A DNA stretch of 64,000 nucleotides from Bacillota bacterium (GTDB lineage: Bacteria; Sysuimicrobiota; Sysuimicrobiia; Sysuimicrobiales; Segetimicrobiaceae). The notes under the pieces are model-generated. The model made no database searches, was not told the origin of the DNA, and was given only the letters and a program-made list of their open reading frames with translations. Position numbers and translations under genes: made by a program. The stretch is taken from positions 1 to 64,000 of the forward strand of contig JAJPIA010000029.1 of the NCBI GenBank assembly GCA_021324975.1, in the 5' to 3' direction. This document shows, piece by piece, positions 44,830 to 52,911 of the stretch (the stretch's first letter is position 1; each line of letters starts with the position of its first letter).

Positions 44830-45282
44830 CTACTGTCCGAGATGATCGCCTGCACCGCATACGACCTCTGCGCCCTCCTCGGAAATAGTAAGCTGACAGG
44901 CGGAAGGAGAATAAATACGGTTTGTCGATAGCAATTGCAGCGACGCATCAACGCTCCCACGCTGTGCATCGGGCGGCATCGACCACCGGCTCTCGTCGTG
45001 GGGTTTGATTGTCGGCCGTTCTTCGGTCAACGCGAGTTTGAACCGCACATAGCTGTTCAGGTGGCTGTCCGCGACATGGTGCGCGATCTGCCGAATGGTC
45101 CAATTCCGGTATTTCGCCTCAAGCACCGCTTCCGAAAGTCCGACTATGCTCGCCCGTAACCGCGCAGGTGCATGGCCGACCTCAGCAATCCAAACCTCCC
45201 GGCGTCGGTCGTTGTGCATGGTATCTGGAGCGAACGGCCCGGCCGGATACTGCGGCTGTTCAGTCAGCTGATGTTCTCTCAT
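44830..45282 (-). pseudogene. YfiT/BstA-type DinB hydrolase, C-terminally truncated
   Basis: From ATG 45282 (GGAGA upstream) the protein reads YPAGPFAPD, then NWTIRQIAHHVADSHLNSYV and RFKLALTEERPTIKPHDESRW, the hallmark of YfiT-like metal-dependent hydrolases. The homology ends near SLQLLSTNR (about 44930), after which an unrelated 28-residue tail leads to a stop. The final metal-binding helix is missing. Confidence 0.72.
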
Positions 45283-45304
45283 CTCGGCTCTCCAAGGCAG
45301 AAGC

Positions 45305-45799
45305 TCACAGATCCGCACTCAGGGAGCGGGCGAGATAACTCATCACGCTGGCGCGTTTGGGATCCTGAAGCATTGTTTCGACCCAGGCGTTGCGCTCATA
45401 AGCCAACACGTTAAGCTCCCACACGCAGACGGTCGGACCACTTGTCACTTGCGTGAACTCTGTCGGGTGATCGAGTGGCGCTCGATAGAGCTTGTGACAC
45501 AGGACATCCTCGTACGCCCACCAGTCGATCAACGCCCAGCAGGCGTCCTTTCCTTGATGGACGGTCAAGAAGCCGACCCCGTACCGTTCTTCCGTCGTGG
45601 GCGGCTGCGGGAGTGCGGTGGCTGCCAATTGCTTCGCGGCCTCGACGGCGTCCGGCGCCGGATATTCGCGGCCGAAGGCTATCCCGTACGCCTTGAGTTG
45701 CCACCCCGCGACGCCGCAGATGCCCAGAAACCGTATGGGTCGCGGAGCGTAGGCGTGTGTGATGTTCACACGTCGCGCTACCGCTTTATCGGTGCTCAT
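45305..45799 (-). CDS. Conserved hypothetical protein
   Basis: A 164-residue protein I do not recognise with confidence. Features are PRPIRFLGICGVAGWQLKAY near the start, VGFLTVHQGKDACWALIDWW in the middle and CVWELNVLAYERNAWVETML toward the end. It appears soluble and Trp-rich. The ATG overlaps the stop of the NTF2-like gene (ATGA at 45796-45799), so the two are translationally coupled and may act together. Confidence 0.65.
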   Translation of the reverse strand: MSTDKAVARRVNITHAYAPRPIRFLGICGVAGWQLKAYGIAFGREYPAPDAVEAAKQLAATALPQPPTTEERYGVGFLTVHQGKDACWALIDWWAYEDVLCHKLYRAPLDHPTEFTQVTSGPTVCVWELNVLAYERNAWVETMLQDPKRASVMSYLARSLSADL

Positions 45800-46212
45800 C
45801 TGATGTCCCTGACCTTCCGGTACGAGTCCTTTCGCGTAATCCGATCGCCGTCGAACTCGTAGAAATCGCAGCCGTGAATCTCGACCGAGTTTCCATCGCG
45901 ATCGACCCCCCGCCACGTCCACTGGGCGGCCCCGCGGTCTCCGGCAACGAAGGCTCGCGTATCGACGTAGCCACCCTCACGAAACCGTTCGAGGAAGCGC
46001 AGAATGGCGCGCTCCACCTCAGCCCGTCCAACATAGGCCGTTTTGTCCCGCTCGAACACGGCCGACGGATGATAGCTGCATTCCTCTGACATGAGCGCCA
46101 TGACTCGATCGAGGTCTCGCCGATTCCACGCGTCGACGTACTCGGCCAGGATCTCGAGTTTCCGCTGGTCGCTAACCGCGTGGACCGCCGGATCCTCGGC
46201 GCGACGTAGCAT
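45796..46212 (-). CDS. Nuclear transport factor 2 (SnoaL)-like protein
   Basis: A 138-residue cone-shaped fold of the SnoaL/NTF2-like superfamily. It contains LAEYVDAWNRRDLDRVMALM, then YVGRAEVERAILRFL and VEIHGCDFYEFDGDRITRKD. Members bind or isomerise small hydrophobic ligands. AAGGAGG is six to seven bases upstream of the ATG at 46212. It is co-translated with the downstream hypothetical protein. Confidence 0.82.
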   Translation of the reverse strand: MLRRAEDPAVHAVSDQRKLEILAEYVDAWNRRDLDRVMALMSEECSYHPSAVFERDKTAYVGRAEVERAILRFLERFREGGYVDTRAFVAGDRGAAQWTWRGVDRDGNSVEIHGCDFYEFDGDRITRKDSYRKVRDIR

Positions 46213-46269
46213 GACACGCCTCCTTGTGATGTTTCGCCCGGCCATCCGTGGCCACGAATTATACTAGGC

Positions 46270-46707
46270 TTATTCGGCCTTTTTGCTCGAGCGAATCATC
46301 GTCGCCAAGATCATTGCGACCGCCACTTCCGCGCCGCCATTGACAGCGACGACCTCACCCGCGCAGGCGCTGACGGTTCGCCCCGATCTCACGACACGGC
46401 CGCGCGCGATGAACCGCGTTCCTTGCGCTGGCGCGAGGAAGTTGACTTTATACTCCACGGTGAGAACCTCGGCATCCGCCGGCAACAGACTTAGGGTCGC
46501 GTACCCGCACGCGCTGTCGGCGATGGCGGTAAGGATGCCGGCGTGCATGTACCCGTGCTGTTGCGTCAAGCCGTCGTGAAACGGCAGTTCTATCTCGACG
46601 AAGCCTGGCGCCACACGGGTAAGCATTGCGCCGATCGTTTCCATGATCTTCTGCCGCCGGAAGCTGGTGCGAACACGCTGCTCGAAGTCCTGATCTACAC
46701 CTCCCAC
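46270..46707 (-). CDS. PaaI-type hotdog-fold thioesterase
   Basis: A 145-residue hotdog-fold protein. The catalytic segment is DGLTQQHGYMHAGILTAIAD, followed by VEYKVNFLAPAQG, typical of PaaI/YdiI acyl-CoA thioesterases. A GTG at 46707 is chosen because GGAGG lies eight bases upstream; a longer frame exists but adds atypical residues. It stands 57 bp upstream of the NTF2-like gene on the same strand. Confidence 0.84.
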   Translation of the reverse strand: MGGVDQDFEQRVRTSFRRQKIMETIGAMLTRVAPGFVEIELPFHDGLTQQHGYMHAGILTAIADSACGYATLSLLPADAEVLTVEYKVNFLAPAQGTRFIARGRVVRSGRTVSACAGEVVAVNGGAEVAVAMILATMIRSSKKAE

Positions 46708-46998
46708 GTCACTTGTCCTCCGGCGACCCGATGGCAGTAAAGACGCCACCCGTCGGTCGTAAGAAGTGAAGCGCAAACAATTGCCACCCGATGCTCAGTT
46801 CGAGCAACGTCAGAACGGCGCACGCCGGATGAACCATTCCGGCTGGCGCCGTAGCGGGTTCGTGCCGGAAGTGTGGATCTCTGGCATCCGGGACATTCCC
46901 GACCCTCCGCAGGTCTGTAAGCGGAGAAGTACGCAACTTTCCTGGTCCGCGCGTTGCATTATTCTGAAGGGTTTGGGACCTATCCGCTCCGGCGAGCG

Positions 46999-47649
46999 TT
47001 ATCGCGCGGATCGCGGCCGGCTCTTCAGAATCACTCGGTCACGGAAGCGATACACGCACTCTACGTTCTGGAATCCGGCCCGTAGGAACTCGTCCGTCAG
47101 CTCCGCCATGGTCAGCCGGCGAACGGGATCCTCCTCTGAGCCGCGGTCCCACGGAGCGGCCAGGCTTTCCAGATCGAACAGCCATCCTTCAGGACCCGCC
47201 AAGTCATGCAGGTCGTTCAGTGCAGCCCGAAGCCAGGCCAATCCCTGGTGAAGGGTGCCCCCTCGGAACTCCATTACGGGCATCAGCACGCTTCCAACGG
47301 TCACCACCGCTGCGGTCGCCTTAGGCAGCGCCGCTCCCTCGCCGACCCCTGCTGACAGCGGGTGGATCATCGCATCGGGCAAGAGCTCTTTCACTCGCAC
47401 TTGGGCCCGATCAAGCTTGTTCTGATTTGGCTCAAGCAGGGTGATTCGGCCGAGCTTCGGATACCCTCGAGCAATGAGTACGCTCAACTTCCCCGTGCCC
47501 GCGCCGACGTCGACCAAATGGTTCTCCGCGCCCAACGGGGGAAGAGCCAGCACCAGTTCACGATAGTGTTCTGGCTCCCGCTCCGGCCCGGCGGTCCACG
47601 TTGTATCGTGCAGGTCATACCAGTCAGGATGATCCCATGGATCCGGCAC
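46999..47649 (-). CDS. SAM-dependent methyltransferase
   Basis: About 216 residues. The N-terminal PDPWDHPDWYDLHDTTW leads to SAM motif I HLVDVGAGTGKLSVLIA, motif II ITLLEPNQNKLDRA and a late LAGPEGWLFDLES. The GTG at 47649, with GAGGTG upstream, is the preferred start; the frame is open to 47745 but that part is atypical. A fossil copy of this gene is at 39719, next to the intact AraC; here the adjacent AraC is the decayed one. Confidence 0.82.
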   Translation of the reverse strand: MPDPWDHPDWYDLHDTTWTAGPEREPEHYRELVLALPPLGAENHLVDVGAGTGKLSVLIARGYPKLGRITLLEPNQNKLDRAQVRVKELLPDAMIHPLSAGVGEGAALPKATAAVVTVGSVLMPVMEFRGGTLHQGLAWLRAALNDLHDLAGPEGWLFDLESLAAPWDRGSEEDPVRRLTMAELTDEFLRAGFQNVECVYRFRDRVILKSRPRSAR

Positions 47650-47772
47650 AGCGCACCTCGCTCGAGATTCAGACGCCTGGACACGATCCCCGCCCCATCT
47701 CGCCGGCGCAACCGCGGTCCATCGCCAATCTCCCCGCGCGTCCAACGTGAAGCTACCACTGCCTGCGAGACA

Positions 47773-47792
47773 GGTCTTGTGTTATCTTGCGC
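47773..47792 (+). promoter_or_regulatory. Copy 2 of the recurring 20-bp element
   Basis: Identical to copy 1 (GGTCTTGTGTTATCTTGCGC). It lies between the methyltransferase (minus) and AraC fossil (plus), the same relative position as copy 1. Confidence 0.55.
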
Positions 47793-47859
47793 GATGCTCT
47801 CCTCCAACCCCGAGGCTGCGTCACTGCCCGCAACCGATCGGAACACTGGTCAAAGAAAT

Positions 47860-48130
47860 ACCTTGAAGCACATTATGCGGAGAACGTCTTTCTAGCGGAG
47901 CTCGGAACGGTGACCTTCCGTAGCCCCTCTCATGTTGCGCCGGCGTTCACAAGCAGGGATGGTTTCCTCCGCATGCCTATGTGGAGAGCATTCGGATTGA
48001 GCGCGCTCGCGGGTTGTTGGGGTCCGGCACGATCGTGGCCGACACGGCGCTCGCGGTGGGTGATCCCGACAAGCGTACTTCACCCACCGTTTCCGGCGGC
48101 TTGCGGGATTCACGCCCGGTTGCTACCAAG
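47860..48130 (+). pseudogene. AraC-family fossil (DNA-binding domain)
   Basis: Pieces in different frames read YLEAHYAENVFLAELGTVTF, then ESIRIERARGLLGSGTIVAD, and remnants of a FTPG-like end. They follow the C-terminal HTH region of the intact regulator at 40154 (MEAHFGEDASISRL ... ESVRIRKVREFL). The cupin domain is missing and at least two frameshifts interrupt the rest. Confidence 0.75.
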
Positions 48131-48133
48131 CCT

Positions 48134-48153
48134 GCGCAAGATAACGCAAGACC
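48134..48153 (-). promoter_or_regulatory. Copy 3 of the recurring element, inverted
   Basis: The minus strand reads GGTCTTGCGTTATCTTGCGC, one mismatch from copies 1 and 2. It lies 52 bp upstream of the cupin GTG and at the very end of the AraC fossil. Confidence 0.55.
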
Positions 48154-48205
48154 CGCGTCCCGACCGGTGGTATGTTCGAACTGGGCGGCGCGGGGAGGTG
48201 CAGGC

Positions 48206-48571
48206 GTGCTCGAGGTGGTTCTGAAGCGTTTTGAACGTCCGGACGAGACGCGGACGTTCCCGAAAGGGAAGTTCGAGGTGATACGCATCGGCGGCATGAC
48301 AATCGGCCGTGCGACGTACGAACCTGGCTGGAAGTGGTCCGTCGACGTCGGGGGACCCGCCGGACTACGGAGTTGCGCAGTTGAGCACGTGGGCTTGGTG
48401 ATCTCCGGCAAGGCGGTCGCCGCGATGGAGAACAGCCGGGTCGTCGAGATGAACACGGGAGACCTTTTCTACATTGCGCCTGGCCACGACAGCTGGGTCG
48501 TCGGCGACGAGCCGTACGTGTCGCTGCATTTCATGGGCGCTGCGGAGTACGCGCAGCATGGTCCGCGTTAA
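48206..48571 (+). CDS. Cupin-domain protein
   Basis: A 121-residue single-domain cupin: PKGKFEVIRIGGMTIGRATY, then VISGKAVAAMENSRVVEMNT and GDLFYIAPGHDSWVVGDEPY. The usual first-motif His pair is replaced (EHVGLVI keeps one), so metal binding may be altered. The GTG at 48206 has GGGAGG eight bases upstream. The 3' end overlaps the PhzF gene by 14 bp, so the two are translationally coupled. Confidence 0.75.
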   Translation: MLEVVLKRFERPDETRTFPKGKFEVIRIGGMTIGRATYEPGWKWSVDVGGPAGLRSCAVEHVGLVISGKAVAAMENSRVVEMNTGDLFYIAPGHDSWVVGDEPYVSLHFMGAAEYAQHGPR

Positions 48572-49481
48572 GGCCAAGCTCGACCGGACCGACCGCATCA
48601 ACGTCATTCTCACCCGTGTGTTTGCCGCGACCCGGACGGGCGGCAATCCCTGCCCAGTCGTCCCTGTTGCCGACGGCCTCACCTTTCGCGAGATGAAGCG
48701 GCTGGCGACGAGATTCGGATTGGACACGGCCTTCGTCCTGAAGGCCCGGTCGAAGACGTCGGCGCTTCGCATTCGATATTTCGTGCCGGACCATGAGATG
48801 GGGATTTCCGGTCATGCCACCGTTGCGGCCGTGACGATTGCCGTGCGCACTAAGCGACTGAAGCCGGGCCGGGTGCGGATTGAGACCAGGTCGGGCGCGT
48901 TCGACGTTGAGTCGGCGGGCGGGCCTGGACACATGCTGGTCACGTTGGAGCAGAATCCGCCGGTATTCGACCAAATCGTTCCGCCGGAAACCGTCGCCCG
49001 GGTCCTCAACGTCTCTCGTGACGACATATGCCGGGCCGAAGGTCCGGTTCAAGCGGTCTCGGTCTCTCGGGCCAAACTGCTCGTGCCACTGCGGGATTGG
49101 AAGGTACTCAACCGGCTCGAGCCGGACTTCGAAGCGCTCTGGCGATTATGCGATCGTTTGGGGGTCACTGGTCTCTATCCGTTCACACGCCGTACGGACA
49201 AGCCAAACGCGTCCGCGGAGGCGCGGCAATTCCCGCTTCGCGCCGGATTCCCGGAGGATGCCGCCACCGGGGTTGCCGCGGCGGCGCTTGGCGCCTACCT
49301 CGCGAACCACGACTTGGCCTTCCGGTCCGGTCTTCATACCTTCCGGATCGCGCAGGGCTACGCAATGGGTGCTCCGAGCGTGATCGAAACGATCGCCGAG
49401 TGCGCGGGTGCGCGCGTCACGAGGACGGCGATTCGGGGCGCAGCCATCGTCGTACGCCACGAACGTGTCGCACTCGCGTGA
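48558..49481 (+). CDS. PhzF-family isomerase-like protein (intact copy)
   Basis: A 307-residue PhzF/diaminopimelate-epimerase fold. The N-terminal half has VFAATRTGGNPCPVV and the DHEMGISGHATVAA motif in place of the usual catalytic E-x-x-x-x-GHA. The C-terminal half has AGFPEDAATGVAAAALGAYL and IAQGYAMGAPSVI. It overlaps the upstream cupin gene. It is the reference for the PhzF fossils at 42774, 43253 and 52912. Substrate is unknown. Confidence 0.85.
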   Translation: MVRVKAKLDRTDRINVILTRVFAATRTGGNPCPVVPVADGLTFREMKRLATRFGLDTAFVLKARSKTSALRIRYFVPDHEMGISGHATVAAVTIAVRTKRLKPGRVRIETRSGAFDVESAGGPGHMLVTLEQNPPVFDQIVPPETVARVLNVSRDDICRAEGPVQAVSVSRAKLLVPLRDWKVLNRLEPDFEALWRLCDRLGVTGLYPFTRRTDKPNASAEARQFPLRAGFPEDAATGVAAAALGAYLANHDLAFRSGLHTFRIAQGYAMGAPSVIETIAECAGARVTRTAIRGAAIVVRHERVALA

Positions 49482-49830
49482 CACACGACGCCTCGAACCT
49501 CGCCCGCGGGCCTCAACGAACGGCGTTTTACCGAAACGGCGTCCTCGTCTGCCTCAAGCGCGATTGCCGACCACGACGTCGAAGATGAGGCCCTCATTCG
49601 GCTTGCGGCGCCGGTGATAGAACTCCTGCCCGATCGGCGATTTACGTGTTGATGGCATCGGGGCGGCCGACGCCGGTCTTGATTTTATCGCAGCTGGCCG
49701 TTCGATCGGCGAACTTCGCCCTCTTAGGGTGACACCACCTCCATGCCGGGGCATTGCTCACCTTGTCGATCCGCTCGTACCCAACTTCCGGGCCCGGCTC
49801 GACGAGCGAACATGTCAGGGAGCCGCCACG
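49482..49830. other. Region without a supported gene
   Basis: This 349-bp stretch holds two short minus-strand frames that read like protein (RKSPIGQEFYHRRRKPNEGL; EVGYERIDKVSNAPAWRW) but belong to no family I recognise. They may be further fossils. Confidence 0.3.
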
Positions 49831-50397
49831 ATGTCTGACGCGGCTGCCCTCACCATCCTTGCGCAGATCAGCGATGCTCACCTCCGTCTCGGGCCAGGCG
49901 GCGAGTCGGTCCGGGCGTTGAAGGCGGCCGTCCGGTCACTGACCGCTTGTGATCCCGCTCCGCAGGCGGTGTTGATCACCGGCGATCTCATCGATACTGG
50001 CACTGCGCGCGAGTACAAAGGTGCCCGGGAGATACTGCAACCGCTGCAGATGCCGCTGTACGTGGTGGGCGGTAATCATGACGATCGTAACGCCCTTCGT
50101 TCGTGCTTTGAGGCGACCACGATCGATGGCACGGACAGCCTCTTTATCCAATATGCAACCTATGTCGGTGGCGTGCGTCTTGTCGTCTGTGATACCGCGA
50201 CGCCCGGGCGTGACGAGGGTAGCTTCGGTCAAGACCGCCTTGCCTGGCTGCAGAGCGCGCTCGAGGCCGATCGCGAGGCCCCGACAATCATCGCAATGCA
50301 CCACCCCCCATTCGTGACGGGCATTCGCCTTCTCGGTTTCTCGCGACAAGGCTCGCGAGGCCGCGCCGGTGCGGTGCCGGAAGACCCACCTCAGTGA
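49831..50397 (+). pseudogene. CpdA-like phosphodiesterase, C-terminally truncated
   Basis: An 188-residue calcineurin-like phosphoesterase. Motifs QISDAHLRLG, LITGDLIDTG, GGNHDDRNAL and AMHHPPFVTGI are intact, covering four of the five metal-binding blocks. After HHPPFVTGI the sequence loses homology, and the last block (GHxH) with about 70 residues is missing. The start at 49831 has AGGGAG upstream. It would be inactive unless a different C-terminus substitutes. Confidence 0.75.
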
Positions 50398-50410
50398 TGA
50401 CCGCGGTCAT
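50397..50410. repeat. 14-bp perfect palindrome
   Basis: ATGACCGCGGTCAT, at the end of the truncated phosphodiesterase. It could be a transcription-factor site or a residue of the junction. No other copy was noticed. Confidence 0.4.
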
Positions 50411-50619
50411 TCCGGATAGCCGCGGCACGGCCATCAGATTGGTCCCGGCTCCCAGTCGGTCCGATTGATCGCGTACCAGAAGACGTCACGCGGGGCATGC
50501 AAACTTTACTTTCACATCGAGAAATGGCCCAAGCTCTGAAGACGACGGAAGGTGAAACCTGAGGCTTAAGGTGCTGAATGTCGGATGTCCTGAGGCTCTC
50601 CGGCGAGGGGTTAGGAATC

Positions 50620-50946
50620 ATGATTATTCGCATCTGGCGCGCCGAGGTCGATCCGAGTCGAGTTGCACAGTACGAGGAGTTCGCGCGCGAGCACTCTCTA
50701 CCCATGTTCCGGAAGCAGCGAGGTCTGCTAGGCGTGGTGTTTTCCCGCGCGTCAAACCGCGCCCTGGTCCTGACCATTTGGGAGAACCAGGAGGCAATAG
50801 CCGACTTGGAGGCTTCGCCGACATACCGAGACACCGTCACACGGATCCACCGTGCCGGCTTCGTGCGAGAAGATACCACGGTTGAGCTCTTCGATGTCCA
50901 CGGCGGCACGTTGACATCGGCGCTTCTCGATAGGCTGCCAGAGTAG
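50620..50946 (+). CDS. Antibiotic-biosynthesis-monooxygenase-like (ABM) protein
   Basis: A 108-residue dimeric alpha-beta barrel. It has IRIWRAEVDPSRVAQYEEF, then FRKQRGLLGVVFSRASNRAL, LTIWENQEAIADLEAS and TVELFDVHGG at the end. The ABM fold serves quinone-forming monooxygenases and heme-degrading enzymes, but no His or heme ligand is obvious. An ATG at 50620 follows GAGGGGTTAGGA. A 25-residue fossil of the same C-terminus is at 39952. Confidence 0.8.
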   Translation: MIIRIWRAEVDPSRVAQYEEFAREHSLPMFRKQRGLLGVVFSRASNRALVLTIWENQEAIADLEASPTYRDTVTRIHRAGFVREDTTVELFDVHGGTLTSALLDRLPE

Positions 50947-51086
50947 TGCCTCACCCGTGGGATCATCACGATTGGTAGAACCCACCGACGGATCCGATGG
51001 GTTCATGAGCTGGCCCACGGGGCGGAGCAGATGCTGTGGGGCAGCTTCGTTGCCGTTGCGCGCAGCCCGCAAATGCATGCCATCTG

Positions 51087-51209
51087 GTGCCAATGGTGCA
51101 GGCCGTGAAGCAGATGGTCGGCCGCCGACCGCGGCGGCTGACGGCGGACGCCGGCTACTTCAGTGAAGCGAACGTGATGGCCAAGGCCGTCCGCGGCATC
51201 GACCTCTAA
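51087..51209 (+). pseudogene. Transposase fragment, IS1182-like
   Basis: About 40 residues read VPMVQAVKQMVGRRPRRLTA, then DAGYFSEANVMAKAVRGID before a TAA. They match the DDE transposase block around the catalytic Asp (A-D-A-G-Y-x-S-E). Faint homologous sequence may extend upstream to about 50978 (PTDGSDGFM). No terminal inverted repeats are visible. Confidence 0.68.
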
Positions 51210-51378
51210 CAGATACGACCGCGATTGCAGCCAGTGGTGAGGATGGCAAGAGGGTAAAGGGAGGCGGGAGATGCGGGAGCTTAGCGCCGATCCAGCGATC
51301 ATAATAGCCTCGCCGCCTCCGCTACGTGGCCTCCACGCTAAAACTCGGACACACACCTAGACTAGAGGGGTCGCCGCA

Positions 51379-52119
51379 ATGAACCCGATTCGGCTCACCA
51401 TCCTGGGCTCCGGCGATCTGCTTGGAAGCGGCGGACGTTTTCAAACCTGCTTTGCGTTGGACGCTGAGAATACGCACTACTTGATCGACTGCGGGGCATC
51501 GTCGCTGATCGCAATGAAGCGGTTCGGCGTGGATCCGGCCTCCATCGACGGCCTCCTGGTGTCGCACTTGCATGGGGATCACTTCGGCGGACTTCCGTTC
51601 TTGATCCTCGAGGCGCAATTCGGGCGACGCACTCGCGATCTCACCGTATGCGGTCCGGCCGGTATTGTTGAGCGCACCAACGCGGCGATGGAAGTGCTGT
51701 TTCCGGGATCGACAAAGGTAGAGCGGAAGTTCCGGACCTCTTTCGTGGAATTTGCGGATCGGCAGGCGCTTCATGTGGGGCCGCTCGAGGTCACCCCATT
51801 CGAGGTCGTTCACGCGAGCGGCGCCACACCCTATGCCTTGCGTATCGCGATGGGCGGGAAAGTCATTGCGTATTCAGGTGATACGCAATGGACAGAATCG
51901 CTCGGCGCCGTCGCTCAAGACGCCGACGTGTTCGTGTGCGAGGCGTACACATTCGACAAAGCGATCCGCTACCATCTCGATTTTGCTACCCTTGCCACCC
52001 ATCGCAGTGAGCTCACGTGTAAGCGACTGATTCTGACACACATGAGCGAGAATATGATGACCAATCTTCCTCAGGTTGATGTGGAGGCCGCCTCCGATGG
52101 CATGGTCATTACACTGTAA
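51379..52119 (+). CDS. MBL-fold hydrolase (RNase Z-like)
   Basis: A 246-residue metallo-beta-lactamase-fold protein with LTILGSGDLLGSGGRFQTCF, the metal motif SHLHGDHFGG, HASGATPYALRI, the Asp motif AYSGDTQWTESL and a terminal His in LILTHMSENM. All ligands are present. Its shape suits small phosphodiester or lactone substrates. It resembles tRNase Z but lacks the exosite arm. GAGGGG lies eight bases upstream of the ATG at 51379. Confidence 0.88.
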   Translation: MNPIRLTILGSGDLLGSGGRFQTCFALDAENTHYLIDCGASSLIAMKRFGVDPASIDGLLVSHLHGDHFGGLPFLILEAQFGRRTRDLTVCGPAGIVERTNAAMEVLFPGSTKVERKFRTSFVEFADRQALHVGPLEVTPFEVVHASGATPYALRIAMGGKVIAYSGDTQWTESLGAVAQDADVFVCEAYTFDKAIRYHLDFATLATHRSELTCKRLILTHMSENMMTNLPQVDVEAASDGMVITL

Positions 52120-52127
52120 AATTGCTC

Positions 52128-52225
52128 TCAAGCGCTCGCCGGCTTGTGGATCGCCACCCCAACCGCCACCAGTGCGATCCCGCTCACTTCGATCGCGGTG
52201 GGAACCTGATGCAAGACGAGCACCC
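52128..52225 (-). pseudogene. C-terminal fossil of an EamA transporter
   Basis: The last 31 residues read LVLHQVPTAIEVSGIALVAV, then GVAIHKPASA. They match the final helix of EamA exporters. No upstream portion remains. It lies between the MBL gene and the PPOX gene on the opposite strand. Confidence 0.65.
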
Positions 52226-52367
52226 AACAGTCGTCGCCGTCGCCGGCAACAGCGAGCGATCGGGTGCTGTTCCGTATCGCATATCGGCTGGTGTGGCTAG
52301 AAATATTGACATCCGCGTCGCCGGGACGAGTATCATGTGGCAACCCGCAATGGGAGGAGGCAGTGTT

Positions 52368-52850
52368 ATGGGAATCCTGACCGAGGAGATGCAGCGGTTC
52401 GTACGAGAGCAGAAGCTGGGTTTCGTCGCCACAATCTGCGCCGACGGCACGCCAAACCTCTCACCCAAAGGCACGACGACCGTGTGGGACGATGACCATC
52501 TTATCTTCGCCGATATCTGCTCACCCGGGACCATCGCCAACCTGGTTCAGAATCCGGCGGTTGAAGTCAATGTCGTGGACCCGATCACGCGTCGTGGCTA
52601 CCGCTTCAAGGGACAGGCCACGATCGTCGATGAGGGCCGGCTGTTTGAGCGCGCGATGAGTTTTTTTCGGAACGACTACGGTCTCAGCGAAGCCCTCGCG
52701 CGGCGAGTTGATCGCGTCGTGCTCATCAGAGTTGCACGGGTAGCGCCTGTTATTTCCCCGATTTACGACACCGGCGTGACCGAAGACGAGGTCGTACGCC
52801 GGTACGTCGAATATTACGAGACCATTCGCAAACAACGTGCGGGCGTCTGA
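52368..52850 (+). CDS. Pyridoxamine 5'-phosphate oxidase-like (PPOX) flavin-binding protein
   Basis: A 160-residue split beta-barrel. The FMN-binding pattern is ATICADGTPNLSPKGTTTVW, followed by HLIFADICSPGTIANLVQNP and YRFKGQATIVDEG. It probably binds FMN or F420 and acts on small molecules. The ATG at 52368 has GGGAGGAGG upstream. A C-terminal fossil is at 44423. It begins copy B of a duplicated cassette, followed by a DJ-1 stub and a PhzF fossil. Confidence 0.85.
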   Translation: MGILTEEMQRFVREQKLGFVATICADGTPNLSPKGTTTVWDDDHLIFADICSPGTIANLVQNPAVEVNVVDPITRRGYRFKGQATIVDEGRLFERAMSFFRNDYGLSEALARRVDRVVLIRVARVAPVISPIYDTGVTEDEVVRRYVEYYETIRKQRAGV

Positions 52851-52871
52851 CCACGTCAATGGGTCAAGCAC

Positions 52872-52905
52872 ATTGAACAAACTGAGCATTGGCATCCTAA
52901 ATTTT
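52872..52905 (+). pseudogene. DJ-1/PfpI N-terminal stub
   Basis: Twelve residues read LNKLSIGILNFR, corresponding to MDKLNVGILIFD of the intact DJ-1 gene. The position 21 bp after the PPOX stop matches the order in the inverted copy. The match is too short to identify on its own; synteny supports it. Confidence 0.55.
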
Positions 52906-52911
52906 CGATGG

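Noticed and set aside
46709-46936. Small minus-strand frame ending TAIGSPEDK
   Set aside because: Hydrophobic and protein-like, but too short, without a clear ribosome site or family; left unannotated.
50397-50410. ATGACCGCGGTCAT as a regulatory operator
   Set aside because: Only one copy was seen and it sits at a fossil end, so it is listed as a palindrome without a regulatory claim.
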